A stretch of 64,000 bases of DNA from Pseudaminobacter sp040049255 (GTDB taxonomy: Bacteria; Pseudomonadota; Alphaproteobacteria; Rhizobiales; Rhizobiaceae), in assembly GCF_040049255.1 (NCBI RefSeq), contig NZ_JBDZDR010000002.1, forward strand, positions 806,001 through 870,000, written 5' to 3'. Position numbers and translations under genes: made by a program. Every line of letters begins with the position of its first letter. Within the stretch, counting starts at the first letter, position 1. Below are positions 45,901 to 54,873 of this stretch, in pieces. The notes beneath the pieces were generated by a model. That model worked only from the letters and a program-made list of their open reading frames with translations, was not told the origin of the DNA and did no database searches.

Positions 45901-48900
45901 GACTCGACCGGCAGCTTCGTCGCGTTCTTCTTCGCAATCTTCTGGGCCGGTTCGCCCGCCTTCGCCTGGCTTATCAGCCGTTCGGCCGAAACCGAGGACA
46001 GGCTGCGCATCTCGGAGCGCGATGTCCAGCGGCTGCGCATCGTGGCGAGGCGCACCTGGGCCTATTTCGAAACCCATGTGACGCCCGACAACAACTACCT
46101 GCCGCCGGACAATTTCCAGGAGACGCCGCAGCCGGTCGTCGCCCACCGCACCTCGCCCACCAATATCGGCGTCTATCTGCTTTCGGTCATCTCGGCGCGA
46201 GACTTCGGCTGGATCAGCCTGGCCGATGCCGCAAACCGGATCGATCACACGCTCAGCACCATCGAGCGGATGACCCGTTACCGCGGCCATCTGTACAACT
46301 GGTACGACACGATCACCTTGCGTCCGCTGCAGCCGCTGTATGTATCGAGCGTCGACAGCGGCAATCTCGCCGGTCACCTGGTCACGGTCGCGGCGGCCTG
46401 CGCCGAATGGGCGGAAGCGCCTTCGGTGCACCTGCAGGGCGATTTCGACGGCCTCCTCGACGCGGTTGCGATCCTCGCCGAGAACCTCGACGCCCTCCCG
46501 GACGACCGCCGCCAGCTTCGGCCGCTGCGCCAGCGCTTGCGTGATCGCATCGACGGCATGAGCCGGGCCGTGGCAACCATCAAGCTGCAGCCTGAAATGG
46601 CGTCGATTCGCACCATCAACCTGGCGGTGTTGTCGGGCGAGATCCGCAAGCTGGCCAGCGCCATCCACACCGAAGTCGCTTCGGCCCGCTCGGAAGTGCT
46701 GATCGACTGGGCGGCCAAGCTGGAAGCGGCATGCGAGGCGCATGTCCACGACGCGCACAGTGACGAGAAGTCCATTGAGCAGCTCCGCGCCAAGTTGAAG
46801 AACCTGCAGGAGCGCGCGCGGCGCTTCGCGTTTGAAATGGATTTCTCCTTCCTTCTGCGGCGCGAGCGCAAGCTGCTGTCGATCGGCTATCGCGTCGAGG
46901 AGCATCAGCTGGACGAAAGCTGCTACGACCTGCTGGCGTCGGAAGCGCGGCTGACCAGCCTGTTCGCCATCGCCAAGGGCGACATCCCCACCGAGCACTG
47001 GTTCAGGCTTGGCCGGCCGATCGTGGAGATCGGCTTCAGGGGCGCGCTGATGTCGTGGTCGGGCTCGATGTTCGAGTACCTCATGCCGCCACTGGTCATG
47101 AAGGAGCCGGCAGGCGGGCTGCTCAACCAGACCAACAAGCTGGTGATCTACCGCCAGATGCAATACGGCCGCTCCAAGCACGTGCCGTGGGGCATTTCGG
47201 AGTCGGCCTACAATGCGCGCGACCGCGAGATGACCTACCAGTACACGAATTTCGGCGTGCCGGGGCTGGGGCTGAAGCGCGGCCTCGGCCGCAACACGGT
47301 CATTGCGCCTTACGCCACCGTGCTTGCCGCCCAGTTTATGCCGCACGAAGCGGTTCAGAATCTCGAGCGCCTGAGACGCATCGGCGCGCTCGGTCGCTAC
47401 GGATACTACGACGCGGTCGACTTCACGCCGCAGCGCGTGCCCGATGGCTCGAACCACGCGGTGGTCTACAACTACATGGCCCATCACCAGGGCATGTCGA
47501 TTGCCGCCGTGGCCAACGCCATCTTCGAGGGCCGGCTGCGTGATCGGTTCCACAGCGACCCCGTCATCGAGGCGGCCGAACTGCTGCTGCAGGAAAAGGC
47601 CCCGCGCGATGTTACCGTTTCGGCGGTGCGCACCGAGGCAGACGAACGCGGCAAGGTCGAGACGCTCGAACAGAGCGCCGACACGCGCCTGGTCGTGGAG
47701 CCGGAGCGGGCGTTGCGCTCCACCAACCTGATGTCGAACGGACGCTATTCCGTGATGGTCACCGCGACAGGCTCGGGCTACAGCCGCTGGAATGAGCTGT
47801 CCGTCACCAGGTGGCAGCCGGACCCGGTCGAAGACCGGCTCGGCAGCTATCTGTTCCTGCGCGATATCGAAACCGGCGATTGGTGGTCGTCCACCAAGGA
47901 GCCGAAGCGCGCCGCCTCCGAGCACTCGCAGACGCTGTTCTGCGACGACAAGGCAAGCTTCATCAAGACAGTGGGCACGCTGCGCTCCGAGGTCGAGTGC
48001 ATCGTGGTTTCTGAAGGCAATGGCGAGGGCCGGCGCATCACCATCGCCAATGACGGCATTGCCGACCGGCATATCGAGGTGACTTCCTATGCCGAGCTTG
48101 TGCTGGCGCCGGAAGCCGCGGACAGCGCTCACCCTGCCTTCTCCAAGATGTTCGTGGAAACGGAAATAGCCGGCAACAGCAGCGCGATCTTCGCCACGCG
48201 TCGCAAGCGTTCGGACAGCGACCCCGATATCTTCCTGGCGCATTTCGTGACCGACGCATCCGGCGTAACCCGCGATACCGAGGCCGAGACGGACCGCCGT
48301 GCCTTCCTTGGGCGCGGGCGGACCATCGCTGATGCGGCGGCCTTCGACGAAGGCGCCCGGCTCAGCGGCAGTTCCGGCTTCGTGCTGGACCCGATCATGT
48401 CGCTGCGCTGCCGGGTCAGGGTGCCTGCCAACAAGAAGGTGTCGCTGACCTTCTGGACAGTTGTCGGAAGCGACCGCGAGGAAGTCGAATCCGCCGTGAC
48501 ACGGCTCGACCATCCCGAGAGCTTTCCGCGCCAGGCCATGCTTGCCTGGACACGCTCGCAGGTCCAGACGCGCCACTTGGGCCTCAGCCTCTCGGATGCG
48601 GCCAATGTTCAGAAGCTGGCTCGCTATCTGATCTATCCCGATCCCTACTTGCGGGCCCCGGCGGAAACCGTGGTGGCCGGCCTTGGGCCACAGTCGGCCC
48701 TGTGGCCGATGGGAATTTCGGGCGATTTCCCGATCTTCGCGCTCCGCATCGGCGACGTTGCCGATCTCGAGATCGTCGCTCAGGCGCTGCGCTTCCAGGA
48801 GTATATGCGTGCTCGCGGCTTGTTCGCAGACCTGGTCATCATAAATGAGCAGGCATCATCCTACGTGCAGGACCTGCAGCAGGCCATCGAGACGCTGGCC

Positions 48901-51588
48901 GAAAACAGCCGTCTGCGCGGCAAGGAGCTCGGCCCGCGCCAGCACATCTTCGCTGTGCGCCGCGACCTCATGGACGATACCTCCTACAAGACGCTGCTGG
49001 CGGTCGCGCGTGTCATCCTGCACACGCGCAACGGCACCATATTCGATCAGATCGAGCGCGCGGAAGCGACAGCCTTGAAGGCTCGCGATCTCGCGGCTGC
49101 CGATGAGGCAGCCATGGCAGGTACATTGGCGACGGAACTCGAACCGAGCCTTCCGGCTAGATCCGCCGCGGTCGCGGATGGTTCGGGCCTGGAAGGCTGG
49201 AACGGCTTTGGCGGGTTCGACCGGGATGGCCGCGACTATGTCGTGCGCCTCGACCGGAGGCGCACCACGCCCCAGCCGTGGATCAACGTCATCTCCAACG
49301 CGTCGTTCGGCTTCCACACCTCAGCCGAAGGCGCTTCCTTTACCTGGAGCCGCAACAGCCGCGATTTCCAGCTGACCCCGTGGTCGAACGATCCGGTCAG
49401 CAACCGTCCCGGCGAGGCGATCTACATCTATGACCATGCCGACGGGCAGGCGTTTTCGCCGTTCGCGGCAGTGGTCCGGGACGAATCCATCGTCTACGAG
49501 GCGCGCCACGGACAGGGTGTCAGCACTTTCACCGCTTTCAGGGGCCCTCTGACCGCCGAGGTGACCCAGCTCGTCGATCCCACGGACCCGGTGAAGGTCT
49601 CGCGCCTGCGTATCCGCAACTCGGGCGGCGCATCGGTGCGCCTGCGCGTCTATGCCTATGCCGAATGGGTATTGGGCAACAATCGCGCCAAGTCGGCTCC
49701 TACCATCGTGCCGACGCAGGACCGCCGGACCGGGGCGCTGCTGGCGAACAACGCCTTCAGCCTCGAATTCGGCGACAGGGTAGCATTCCTGGCCGGCGAT
49801 GGTGCTCCGCATACCGTCACCGCTGATCGCAGCGAGTTCATCGGCCATCTTGGAACCGCTGAAAGGCCGCATGTGGTGGTGCGGGGGCTGGAGCTGTCCG
49901 GCCGTGTCGAGGCTGGGCTGGACCCGTGTGCGGCTCTGGCACGCGACGTCGAAGTGCCGGCAGGCGGCGAGGTGTCCATGCTCTTCCTTCTTGGCGATGC
50001 CGCTTCGCCGGAAGAGGCGAGCGAACTCGTCACGCGTCATCGGCAGCGGGATTTTGACGATCGCCTCGCCGAGAACGATCGCAACTGGCGCGGCTTCCTC
50101 GAGACGCTGCAGGTGGAGACACCGGACAAGCCCTTCAATGCGCTGGTCAATCACTGGCTGCCCTATCAAAGCCTGGCATGCCGCATCCGCGCCCGCTCTG
50201 CCTTCTACCAGGCCAGCGGCGCATTCGGCTTCCGCGACCAGTTGCAGGACACGCTTTCGCTGCTGATGCACGACCCGCAGCTTGCCCGCAACCAGATCAT
50301 CAATGCCGCCCACCGGCAGTTCGAGGAGGGCGACGTTCAGCATTGGTGGCTGCCGCGGACAGGCGCCGGCGTACGCACCATCATCTCGGACGATGTGGTC
50401 TGGCTGGCCTATGGCACCGCGCATTACGTGAACGTGACAGGCGACGTGTCGATCCTGCGGGAGGACATACCCTTCCTGATGGGAGAGAAGCTCGAGGAAG
50501 GCGAGCACGACCGCTTCTTCACTCCTGAGGTTTCCAAGAAGACCGCGCCGCTTTTCGAGCACTGCGCACGGGCGCTTGAACTCGCCATTCGCCGGTCAGG
50601 CCCCAATGGTCTCCCCCTCATCCTCGGCGGCGACTGGAACGACGGCATGAACCGCGTCGGCGAGGAGGGCAAGGGGGAGAGTGTGTGGCTGGGCTGGTTC
50701 CTGCTCAAGACGCTCGGCGACTTTGCGCCCATCGCGCGCGAGCAGGGCGATTCGAGGCGTGCCGACCGGTGGGAGAAGCATGCGCGGCGCTTGAAGCAGG
50801 CTCTGGAGAAATCGGCCTGGGACGGCGAGTGGTACCGCAGGGGCTCCTATGACGACGGAACGCCGCTCGGCTCTTCCAAATCGCAGGAATGCAAAATCGA
50901 TTCGATCGCGCAGTCCTGGAGCGTCTTGTCCCGCCAGGGCGACCCCGAGCGTTCGAAGATCGCTATCGATTCGGCCATGAAGATGCTGGTCGATGACGAG
51001 AACCAGATCGTCAAACTGTTCACGCCTCCGTTCGTGAACACGGAAAAAGACCCCGGCTACATCAAAAGTTATCCGCCCGGTGTGCGTGAAAACGGCGGCC
51101 AATACACCCACGCCGCCACCTGGCTTGTCATAGCTTTGGCCGAAATGGGGCGTGCCGACGATGCTTACCGCTGCTTCAGCTTGCTCAATCCGGTGAACCA
51201 TTCGCTGGACGAAGCCGCCGCCAACAGGTACCGGGTCGAACCCTATGTGGTCGCCGCCGATATCTACTCGGTGGGCGATCAGGGAGGGCGCGGAGGCTGG
51301 ACCTGGTACACGGGGTCGGCAGGCTGGCTTTACCGTGCGGCAGCAGAGAGCATCCTGGGCATCCGTTGGCAGGGCGAAAGCCTTGTCATCGACCCGGTTC
51401 TGCCGACGCACTGGCAGGGTTATTCGGCCAGGTTGAAGCTGGGCGGCGCGGTGTATGACATCCGCGTGGAGCGCCAGAAAGGCATCCGCAAAGCTGCGAT
51501 GGAGCATGACGGAAAGCGGGTTGACGGGAACTCCATCGAGCTGAAACCCGGGGGTGAAAGCCAGGTGTTGGTGCGGGTTCCTTTTTAG
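42934..51588 (+). CDS. ndvB: Cyclic beta-1,2-glucan synthase
   Basis: Makes the periplasmic cyclic beta-1,2-glucan of Rhizobiales from UDP-glucose (NdvB/ChvB/Cgs). The 2884-residue membrane protein has hydrophobic segments at about 445-510, 845-880 and 970-1015 and a GT84 glycosyltransferase region between the first two, with TLDADTR (about 658) and the ExxRHHRWARGDWQ motif (about 806). A middle glucoamylase-like region (about 1380-1540, PWGISESAYNARDRE and HHQGMSIAAVAN), which in the Brucella enzyme is needed for cyclisation, comes next, and last is a GH94 phosphorylase-like C-terminus with GGDWNDGMNRVG (about 2564), which controls ring size. An Ala/Asp/Glu/Gln-rich stretch at about 366-406 precedes the first membrane segment. 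The start is the ATG at 42934, preceded by a TTG in frame. The exporter gene ndvA follows. Confidence 0.97.
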   Translation: MNLQTTPALLEKAVSDLLASAEQPIRSNFLPEDRLRILGESLARREVTEYYGLETFDFHARNKENAEKILEVYRATNAAQARGETITPAAQWLLDNNYLVEETIFQIKRDLPRRFYRELPTIELTNGVVAPRALALAWVYVAHSDSTVSAEMFKALVDGYQRVEPMRIGELWALPSLLRFVLIENLRRLAVRVYRTHEMRQIANNVADQIMAASDGEAWRTILSRYTAHARDTTFATQMLYRLRDGSKNAGKALVWLEEQLETAGSDAEETILSEHQMLSSGNVTTGNIIRGLRLLNDVDWTLWFESVSPVDALLRERSNFGELDFQSRDQYRTAIEDLARRSKLTEYDVAERATEMVEEGGRIAVAADEIQLAADEAQAADEVLPAPDEGQPMQGEGQPVPAAAKCNDIGFFLVGPKRAEFERAIGYRPGLRLRFARVFRRTGWLGIVVPVFALTALLLTLTGLALSRIGLSSPSIALMLILFSVPASEGAMAFFNTIVLLFLRPTRLVGYEYKDGVPAEARTLVVVPSLIGSRDDVEENVRQLEVHHLANMHGEIYYALLSDWPDSASEQTAEDLEILNHAREEIARLNARYPGEGAPLFHLLHRRRLYNPSQKCWMGWERKRGKLHELNLLLRGDADTTFLPPDAPLPENIVHVMTLDADTRMTRDAVKRLVGKMRHPLNRPEFDATHRCVTAGYAILQPRVTHSLTTGDEASFFQRVFSANRGLDPYVFAVSDLYQDVFGDGSFTGKGLYHIDAMEAALKGRISENTILSHDLLEGALARSALVTDVEVVEDYPTRYSVDASRHHRWARGDWQLLGFMLDPKSGVPALSRWKMLDNLRRTLTPIFWVAAAVAGWTLLPFTQAAQWQALLILSLFMAPTFDIVDSLLPKTRDATARGHFSALFRDVAFGTAMVALRVVLMAHNAWMMGDSIIRTLYRLFVSRQNLLEWRTASQAYKSDGNDLVSYYRLMRGAVIIAIAGLAIPVAADSTGSFVAFFFAIFWAGSPAFAWLISRSAETEDRLRISERDVQRLRIVARRTWAYFETHVTPDNNYLPPDNFQETPQPVVAHRTSPTNIGVYLLSVISARDFGWISLADAANRIDHTLSTIERMTRYRGHLYNWYDTITLRPLQPLYVSSVDSGNLAGHLVTVAAACAEWAEAPSVHLQGDFDGLLDAVAILAENLDALPDDRRQLRPLRQRLRDRIDGMSRAVATIKLQPEMASIRTINLAVLSGEIRKLASAIHTEVASARSEVLIDWAAKLEAACEAHVHDAHSDEKSIEQLRAKLKNLQERARRFAFEMDFSFLLRRERKLLSIGYRVEEHQLDESCYDLLASEARLTSLFAIAKGDIPTEHWFRLGRPIVEIGFRGALMSWSGSMFEYLMPPLVMKEPAGGLLNQTNKLVIYRQMQYGRSKHVPWGISESAYNARDREMTYQYTNFGVPGLGLKRGLGRNTVIAPYATVLAAQFMPHEAVQNLERLRRIGALGRYGYYDAVDFTPQRVPDGSNHAVVYNYMAHHQGMSIAAVANAIFEGRLRDRFHSDPVIEAAELLLQEKAPRDVTVSAVRTEADERGKVETLEQSADTRLVVEPERALRSTNLMSNGRYSVMVTATGSGYSRWNELSVTRWQPDPVEDRLGSYLFLRDIETGDWWSSTKEPKRAASEHSQTLFCDDKASFIKTVGTLRSEVECIVVSEGNGEGRRITIANDGIADRHIEVTSYAELVLAPEAADSAHPAFSKMFVETEIAGNSSAIFATRRKRSDSDPDIFLAHFVTDASGVTRDTEAETDRRAFLGRGRTIADAAAFDEGARLSGSSGFVLDPIMSLRCRVRVPANKKVSLTFWTVVGSDREEVESAVTRLDHPESFPRQAMLAWTRSQVQTRHLGLSLSDAANVQKLARYLIYPDPYLRAPAETVVAGLGPQSALWPMGISGDFPIFALRIGDVADLEIVAQALRFQEYMRARGLFADLVIINEQASSYVQDLQQAIETLAENSRLRGKELGPRQHIFAVRRDLMDDTSYKTLLAVARVILHTRNGTIFDQIERAEATALKARDLAAADEAAMAGTLATELEPSLPARSAAVADGSGLEGWNGFGGFDRDGRDYVVRLDRRRTTPQPWINVISNASFGFHTSAEGASFTWSRNSRDFQLTPWSNDPVSNRPGEAIYIYDHADGQAFSPFAAVVRDESIVYEARHGQGVSTFTAFRGPLTAEVTQLVDPTDPVKVSRLRIRNSGGASVRLRVYAYAEWVLGNNRAKSAPTIVPTQDRRTGALLANNAFSLEFGDRVAFLAGDGAPHTVTADRSEFIGHLGTAERPHVVVRGLELSGRVEAGLDPCAALARDVEVPAGGEVSMLFLLGDAASPEEASELVTRHRQRDFDDRLAENDRNWRGFLETLQVETPDKPFNALVNHWLPYQSLACRIRARSAFYQASGAFGFRDQLQDTLSLLMHDPQLARNQIINAAHRQFEEGDVQHWWLPRTGAGVRTIISDDVVWLAYGTAHYVNVTGDVSILREDIPFLMGEKLEEGEHDRFFTPEVSKKTAPLFEHCARALELAIRRSGPNGLPLILGGDWNDGMNRVGEEGKGESVWLGWFLLKTLGDFAPIAREQGDSRRADRWEKHARRLKQALEKSAWDGEWYRRGSYDDGTPLGSSKSQECKIDSIAQSWSVLSRQGDPERSKIAIDSAMKMLVDDENQIVKLFTPPFVNTEKDPGYIKSYPPGVRENGGQYTHAATWLVIALAEMGRADDAYRCFSLLNPVNHSLDEAAANRYRVEPYVVAADIYSVGDQGGRGGWTWYTGSAGWLYRAAAESILGIRWQGESLVIDPVLPTHWQGYSARLKLGGAVYDIRVERQKGIRKAAMEHDGKRVDGNSIELKPGGESQVLVRVPF

Positions 51589-51629
51589 CCGCGAAGAATA
51601 TTTTCGCGGCCGGCCCTTGCCGGGGCCGG
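51588..51629 (+). terminator. Two adjacent stem-loops after ndvB
   Basis: GCCGCGAA (51588-51595) pairs with TTCGCGGC (51603-51610), then CCGGCCC (51610-51616) with GGGCCGG (51623-51629). The first begins at the last base of the ndvB stop codon. A TTTTTTCTTT run occurs some 28 bases later (about 51657). The region could end most ndvB transcripts before ndvA. Confidence 0.5.
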
Positions 51630-51833
51630 TCGCCATCATTTTGCCGTATGGCTGACATTTTTTCTTTAATCTCAAGCTGTTATGCGATCACGCCAAGTTA
51701 CGGCACGTTGCTCGATGTTGTTTCGAAAAGGCGGAACCAAGTCTGTATGTGAGCATTGTCTTGCGGTGCGGCAGGCAATGCTGGGTGCAGCGATGGTGTG
51801 CGGCACGGCTTTAGCTTTCACGAGGTGAGTTTC

Positions 51834-53609
51834 GTGTCATTGCTGGAAGTCTATTTTCGAGCGCTTCGTTATCTGGCTGCCGAAAAGCGGCGCGTTTTTT
51901 TCATTTGTTCAGCAAATATTGTGCTTGCTCTGGTAACCATTGCTGAGCCGATACTGTTCGGCAGGGTTATCGATGCCATCTCGCAGAAGCTGGAAGTCGT
52001 CCCGACATTGGCGATCTGGGCCAGCCTGGGCGCCTTCAACATCCTTGCCTATGTGCTCGTAGCCCGGGGCGCCGACCGCATGGCCCACGCCCGGCGCGCC
52101 GCGCTGCTGTGCGAATCGTTCGAGCAGGTCGTCGCCATGCCCCTGTCGTGGCATCATGAGCGCGGAACGTCACAGGCGCTGCACACCCTGCTGCGCGCCG
52201 TGGAAAGCCTGTTCAGCCTCTGGCTGGAGTTCATGCGCCAGCACCTGACCACCGCCGTGGCCCTGGTGCTGCTGGTGCCGACGGCGCTTTCGCTCGATGT
52301 GCGCATGTCGCTGGTGCTGCTGGGGCTTGGCGTCTTCTACGTGGCCATCGGCCGGGTGGTGATGCACAAGACCAAGGACGGCCAGGCCAAGGTGGAGACG
52401 CACTATCACGAAGTTTTTTCGCACGTGACGGATTCGGTCAACAACGTCGCGGTGCTGCAGAGCTACAACCGCATCGGAGTGGAAACCCAGAAGCTGCGCG
52501 GTCATATCCGCGACCTGCTCCAGGCCCAGTATCCGGTTCTGGACTGGTGGGCGCTTGCCAGCGCGCTGCACCGCCTGTCTTCGACGATCTCGATGATGAT
52601 CGTGCTGATGATCGGCGCCCTGCTGGTATCGCGCGGCGAATTACGCGTGGGCGACATCGTGGCCTTCACCGGCTTTGCGTCGCTGCTCATCAGCCGGCTC
52701 GATCAGGTTTCGAACTTCGTCAATCAGATCTTCGACGCCCGTGCCAAGCTCGAGGCCTTCTACCAGCTTGAAGATTCGGTGGCGGAGCGCGAGGAGCCGG
52801 CCGGCCTGGGCGAGCTGGAAAACGTCAAGGGCGATGTCTGCTTCGAGAATGTCAGCTTCGAGTTTCCGAATTCCGGCCATGGCGTGCAGGACATCTCCTT
52901 CGAGATCCGCGCCGGGCAGACCGTGGCTATCGTCGGCCCGACGGGGGCTGGCAAGACTACCCTCATCAACCTCCTCCAGGGCGTGCACACGCCGCAGAGC
53001 GGGCGCATCCTGGTCGACGGCGTGGATACGCGCTCGGTGACCCGCAAGTCGCTGCGCCAAGCCATGGCCACCGTGTTCCAGGATGCCGGCCTCTTCAATC
53101 GCTCGATCGAAGACAACATTCGCATCGGCCGCGAAAACGCCAGCTACGCCGATGTGCACGCTGCGGCCCAGGCGGCAGCCGCGCAGGACTTCATTCTGGC
53201 CAAGAGCGAGGGCTATGACACCAATGTCGGCGAACGCGGCGGCCAGCTTTCGGGCGGCGAGCGCCAACGCGTCGCCATTGCCCGCGCCATCCTCAAGGAC
53301 GCGCCCATCCTGGTTCTGGACGAAGCCACCAGCGCGCTCGACGTGGAAACCGAAAGCCGGGTCAAGGATGCGATCGACCGCGTGCGACAGGGCCGAACGA
53401 CCTTCATCATCGCCCATCGCCTGACCACCGTTCGCGATGCCGATCTGGTCGTCTTCATGGACCACGGCCGCATCGTGGAAATGGGCGGTTTTGCCGAGCT
53501 TTCGGCAACCAATGGACGCTTCGCAGCACTCCTGCGTGCCGGTGGCCTGCTGACCGACGAGGACGTGCGCGCGCTCAGCCACGTCTCGGTGCAGCCGGAG
53601 GCGGCGTGA
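51834..53609 (+). CDS. ndvA: Cyclic beta-1,2-glucan ABC exporter
   Basis: Exports the NdvB product to the periplasm. The 591-residue fused permease-ATPase begins SLLEVYFRALRYLAAEKRR, the hallmark of NdvA/ChvA, has six membrane helices in the first 300 residues and then an ABC domain with Walker A GPTGAGKTT, signature LSGGERQRVAIARAIL and Walker B ILVLDEATSALD. I chose the GTG at 51834 because GAGGTGA lies just upstream and the protein then starts like its relatives; a GTG at 51825 and an upstream frame to 51756 are less likely. It lies 245 bases after ndvB. Confidence 0.95.
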   Translation: MSLLEVYFRALRYLAAEKRRVFFICSANIVLALVTIAEPILFGRVIDAISQKLEVVPTLAIWASLGAFNILAYVLVARGADRMAHARRAALLCESFEQVVAMPLSWHHERGTSQALHTLLRAVESLFSLWLEFMRQHLTTAVALVLLVPTALSLDVRMSLVLLGLGVFYVAIGRVVMHKTKDGQAKVETHYHEVFSHVTDSVNNVAVLQSYNRIGVETQKLRGHIRDLLQAQYPVLDWWALASALHRLSSTISMMIVLMIGALLVSRGELRVGDIVAFTGFASLLISRLDQVSNFVNQIFDARAKLEAFYQLEDSVAEREEPAGLGELENVKGDVCFENVSFEFPNSGHGVQDISFEIRAGQTVAIVGPTGAGKTTLINLLQGVHTPQSGRILVDGVDTRSVTRKSLRQAMATVFQDAGLFNRSIEDNIRIGRENASYADVHAAAQAAAAQDFILAKSEGYDTNVGERGGQLSGGERQRVAIARAILKDAPILVLDEATSALDVETESRVKDAIDRVRQGRTTFIIAHRLTTVRDADLVVFMDHGRIVEMGGFAELSATNGRFAALLRAGGLLTDEDVRALSHVSVQPEAA

Positions 53610-53621
53610 CCCACCAAAAGG

Positions 53622-53645
53622 GGAGGCGCCTGCGGCGACCTCCCG
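53622..53645 (+). terminator. Stem-loop between ndvA and ccmC
   Basis: GGGAGG (53622-53627) pairs with CCTCCC (53640-53645) and CGCC with GGCG inside it, with one bulged A and the loop TGC. It starts 13 bases after the ndvA stop. There is no T tract after it. Confidence 0.45.
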
Positions 53646-53683
53646 CATTGCAGGGGCCGGCTGCTCGCGGTAGATAGGCCGGC

Positions 53684-54448
53684 ATGACTGAAACAAGCGC
53701 GCGGCCCGGCCGCTGGATCGATCTAGCCAATCCCACACGCTTCCTGGCGCTGGCCGACAGGGTGGTGCCGTGGCTTGGCGGCCTCTCGGTGGCTTTGCTG
53801 GCCACCGGGCTCTATTTGGGCTTCGCCGCGCCCGAGGATTACCAGCAGGGCATCACGGTCCGCATCATGTATATCCATGTGCCTTTCGCGTGGATCGCCA
53901 TGATGTGCTATTCGCTGATGGCGGCGTCGTCGCTCGGCACGCTGGTCTGGCGTCACCCGCTGGCCGACGTCTCGCTCAAGGCCGCGGCACCGATCGGTGC
54001 CACTTTCACCGCGCTCGCGCTGGTAACCGGCTCCATCTGGGGCAAGCCGATGTGGGGTACCTGGTGGGTGTGGGACGCACGGTTGACCTCGGTCTTCGTG
54101 CTTTTCCTGATGTATCTGGGCATCATCGCGCTGACGCGGGCGCTGGACGATCCCGCGCGCTCTGCACGTGCGGCCGCCGTTATCACGCTGGTCGGCTTCA
54201 TCAACATCCCGATCATCAAGTTCTCGGTCGAGTGGTGGAACACGCTTCACCAACCGGCATCAGTGTTCCGGATGGGCGGCCCGACGATCGATTCCAGCAT
54301 GCTGTGGCCGCTGATGGTGATGGCCGCCGGCTTCACAGTCTTGTTCTTCACCTTGCATCTGATGGCGATGCGCACCGAGATCCTGCGCCGCCGCGTGATG
54401 GCCATGCGCTATATCGCAGCGCGCCGCGCCGACCGGAAAGCCGACTGA
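53684..54448 (+). CDS. ccmC: Heme exporter/c-type cytochrome maturation protein CcmC
   Basis: Handles heme for attachment to CcmE in cytochrome c maturation (system I). The 254-residue membrane protein has about six helices and the tryptophan-rich heme motif GTWWVWDARLTS (about residues 125-136), with histidines in MYIHVPFAWIAMM and WWNTLHQPASV that act as heme ligands in the family. In most relatives ccmA, ccmB and ccmD/ccmG lie beside it; none is here: ndvA precedes it and a convergent gene follows. The stop codon is followed by a strong hairpin. Confidence 0.93.
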   Translation: MTETSARPGRWIDLANPTRFLALADRVVPWLGGLSVALLATGLYLGFAAPEDYQQGITVRIMYIHVPFAWIAMMCYSLMAASSLGTLVWRHPLADVSLKAAAPIGATFTALALVTGSIWGKPMWGTWWVWDARLTSVFVLFLMYLGIIALTRALDDPARSARAAAVITLVGFINIPIIKFSVEWWNTLHQPASVFRMGGPTIDSSMLWPLMVMAAGFTVLFFTLHLMAMRTEILRRRVMAMRYIAARRADRKAD

Positions 54449-54462
54449 AAACAAGGCATTGG

Positions 54463-54489
54463 ATTGCGGCCTTGAATCAAGGCCGCAAT
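54463..54489. terminator. Bidirectional terminator between ccmC and the convergent Lrp-like gene
   Basis: ATTGCGGCCTT (54463-54473) pairs perfectly over 11 bases with AAGGCCGCAAT (54479-54489) around the loop GAATC; it lies between the convergent stop codons, with GTTT beyond it. Confidence 0.75.
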
Positions 54490-54502
54490 GTTTCGCTGTC
54501 TC

Positions 54503-54739
54503 TCAGAACGCCTTGAAGGTCAGCGTCGTCAGCGAGCGCACGATGCCCGGCACATTGGCCACGTTCTCGTTGATGAACTTGCCGATGTCGACATCGTCGT
54601 CGATGTAGATCTTCATCAACAGGTCGTAGTCGCCGCTGGTCGAATAGAGCTCGGAGGCAACCTCCCGCTCATAGAGCTGGTCGGCGACCGCATAGGTCTG
54701 GCCCGGCACGCATTGCAGTTGGACGAATACGGTTTTCAT
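54503..54739 (-). CDS. Stand-alone Lrp/AsnC ligand-binding (RAM) domain protein
   Basis: A 78-residue protein that is only the alpha/beta ligand-binding domain of Lrp/AsnC regulators: VFVQLQCVPGQTYAVADQLY, then YSTSGDYDLLMKIYIDDD and a terminal VRSLTTLTFKAF. There is no DNA-binding helix. Such stand-alone domains form oligomers and may bind amino acids or modify full-length Lrp proteins; no function is proven. The start ATG at 54739 has a GGAGAG site upstream. It is alone on the minus strand, between a terminator and the hydrolase gene. Confidence 0.85.
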   Translation of the reverse strand: MKTVFVQLQCVPGQTYAVADQLYEREVASELYSTSGDYDLLMKIYIDDDVDIGKFINENVANVPGIVRSLTTLTFKAF

Positions 54740-54873
54740 TCTGCTCTCCTGCACAGGATTCGACCGGCGCATTAGCCGTCCGGTCCAACATCATGCGTTG
54801 ATTCGACAATCCGGCATTCGCTGCAAAGCCCGTTCTTGCGCGGGGCTCGGAAGCGGCCGGTCCAGCTCGTGTC

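Noticed and set aside
45562..48576. 1004-codon minus-strand frame inside ndvB
   Set aside because: Shadow of ndvB codon bias; no recognisable fold or motif, and ndvB is unbroken across it.
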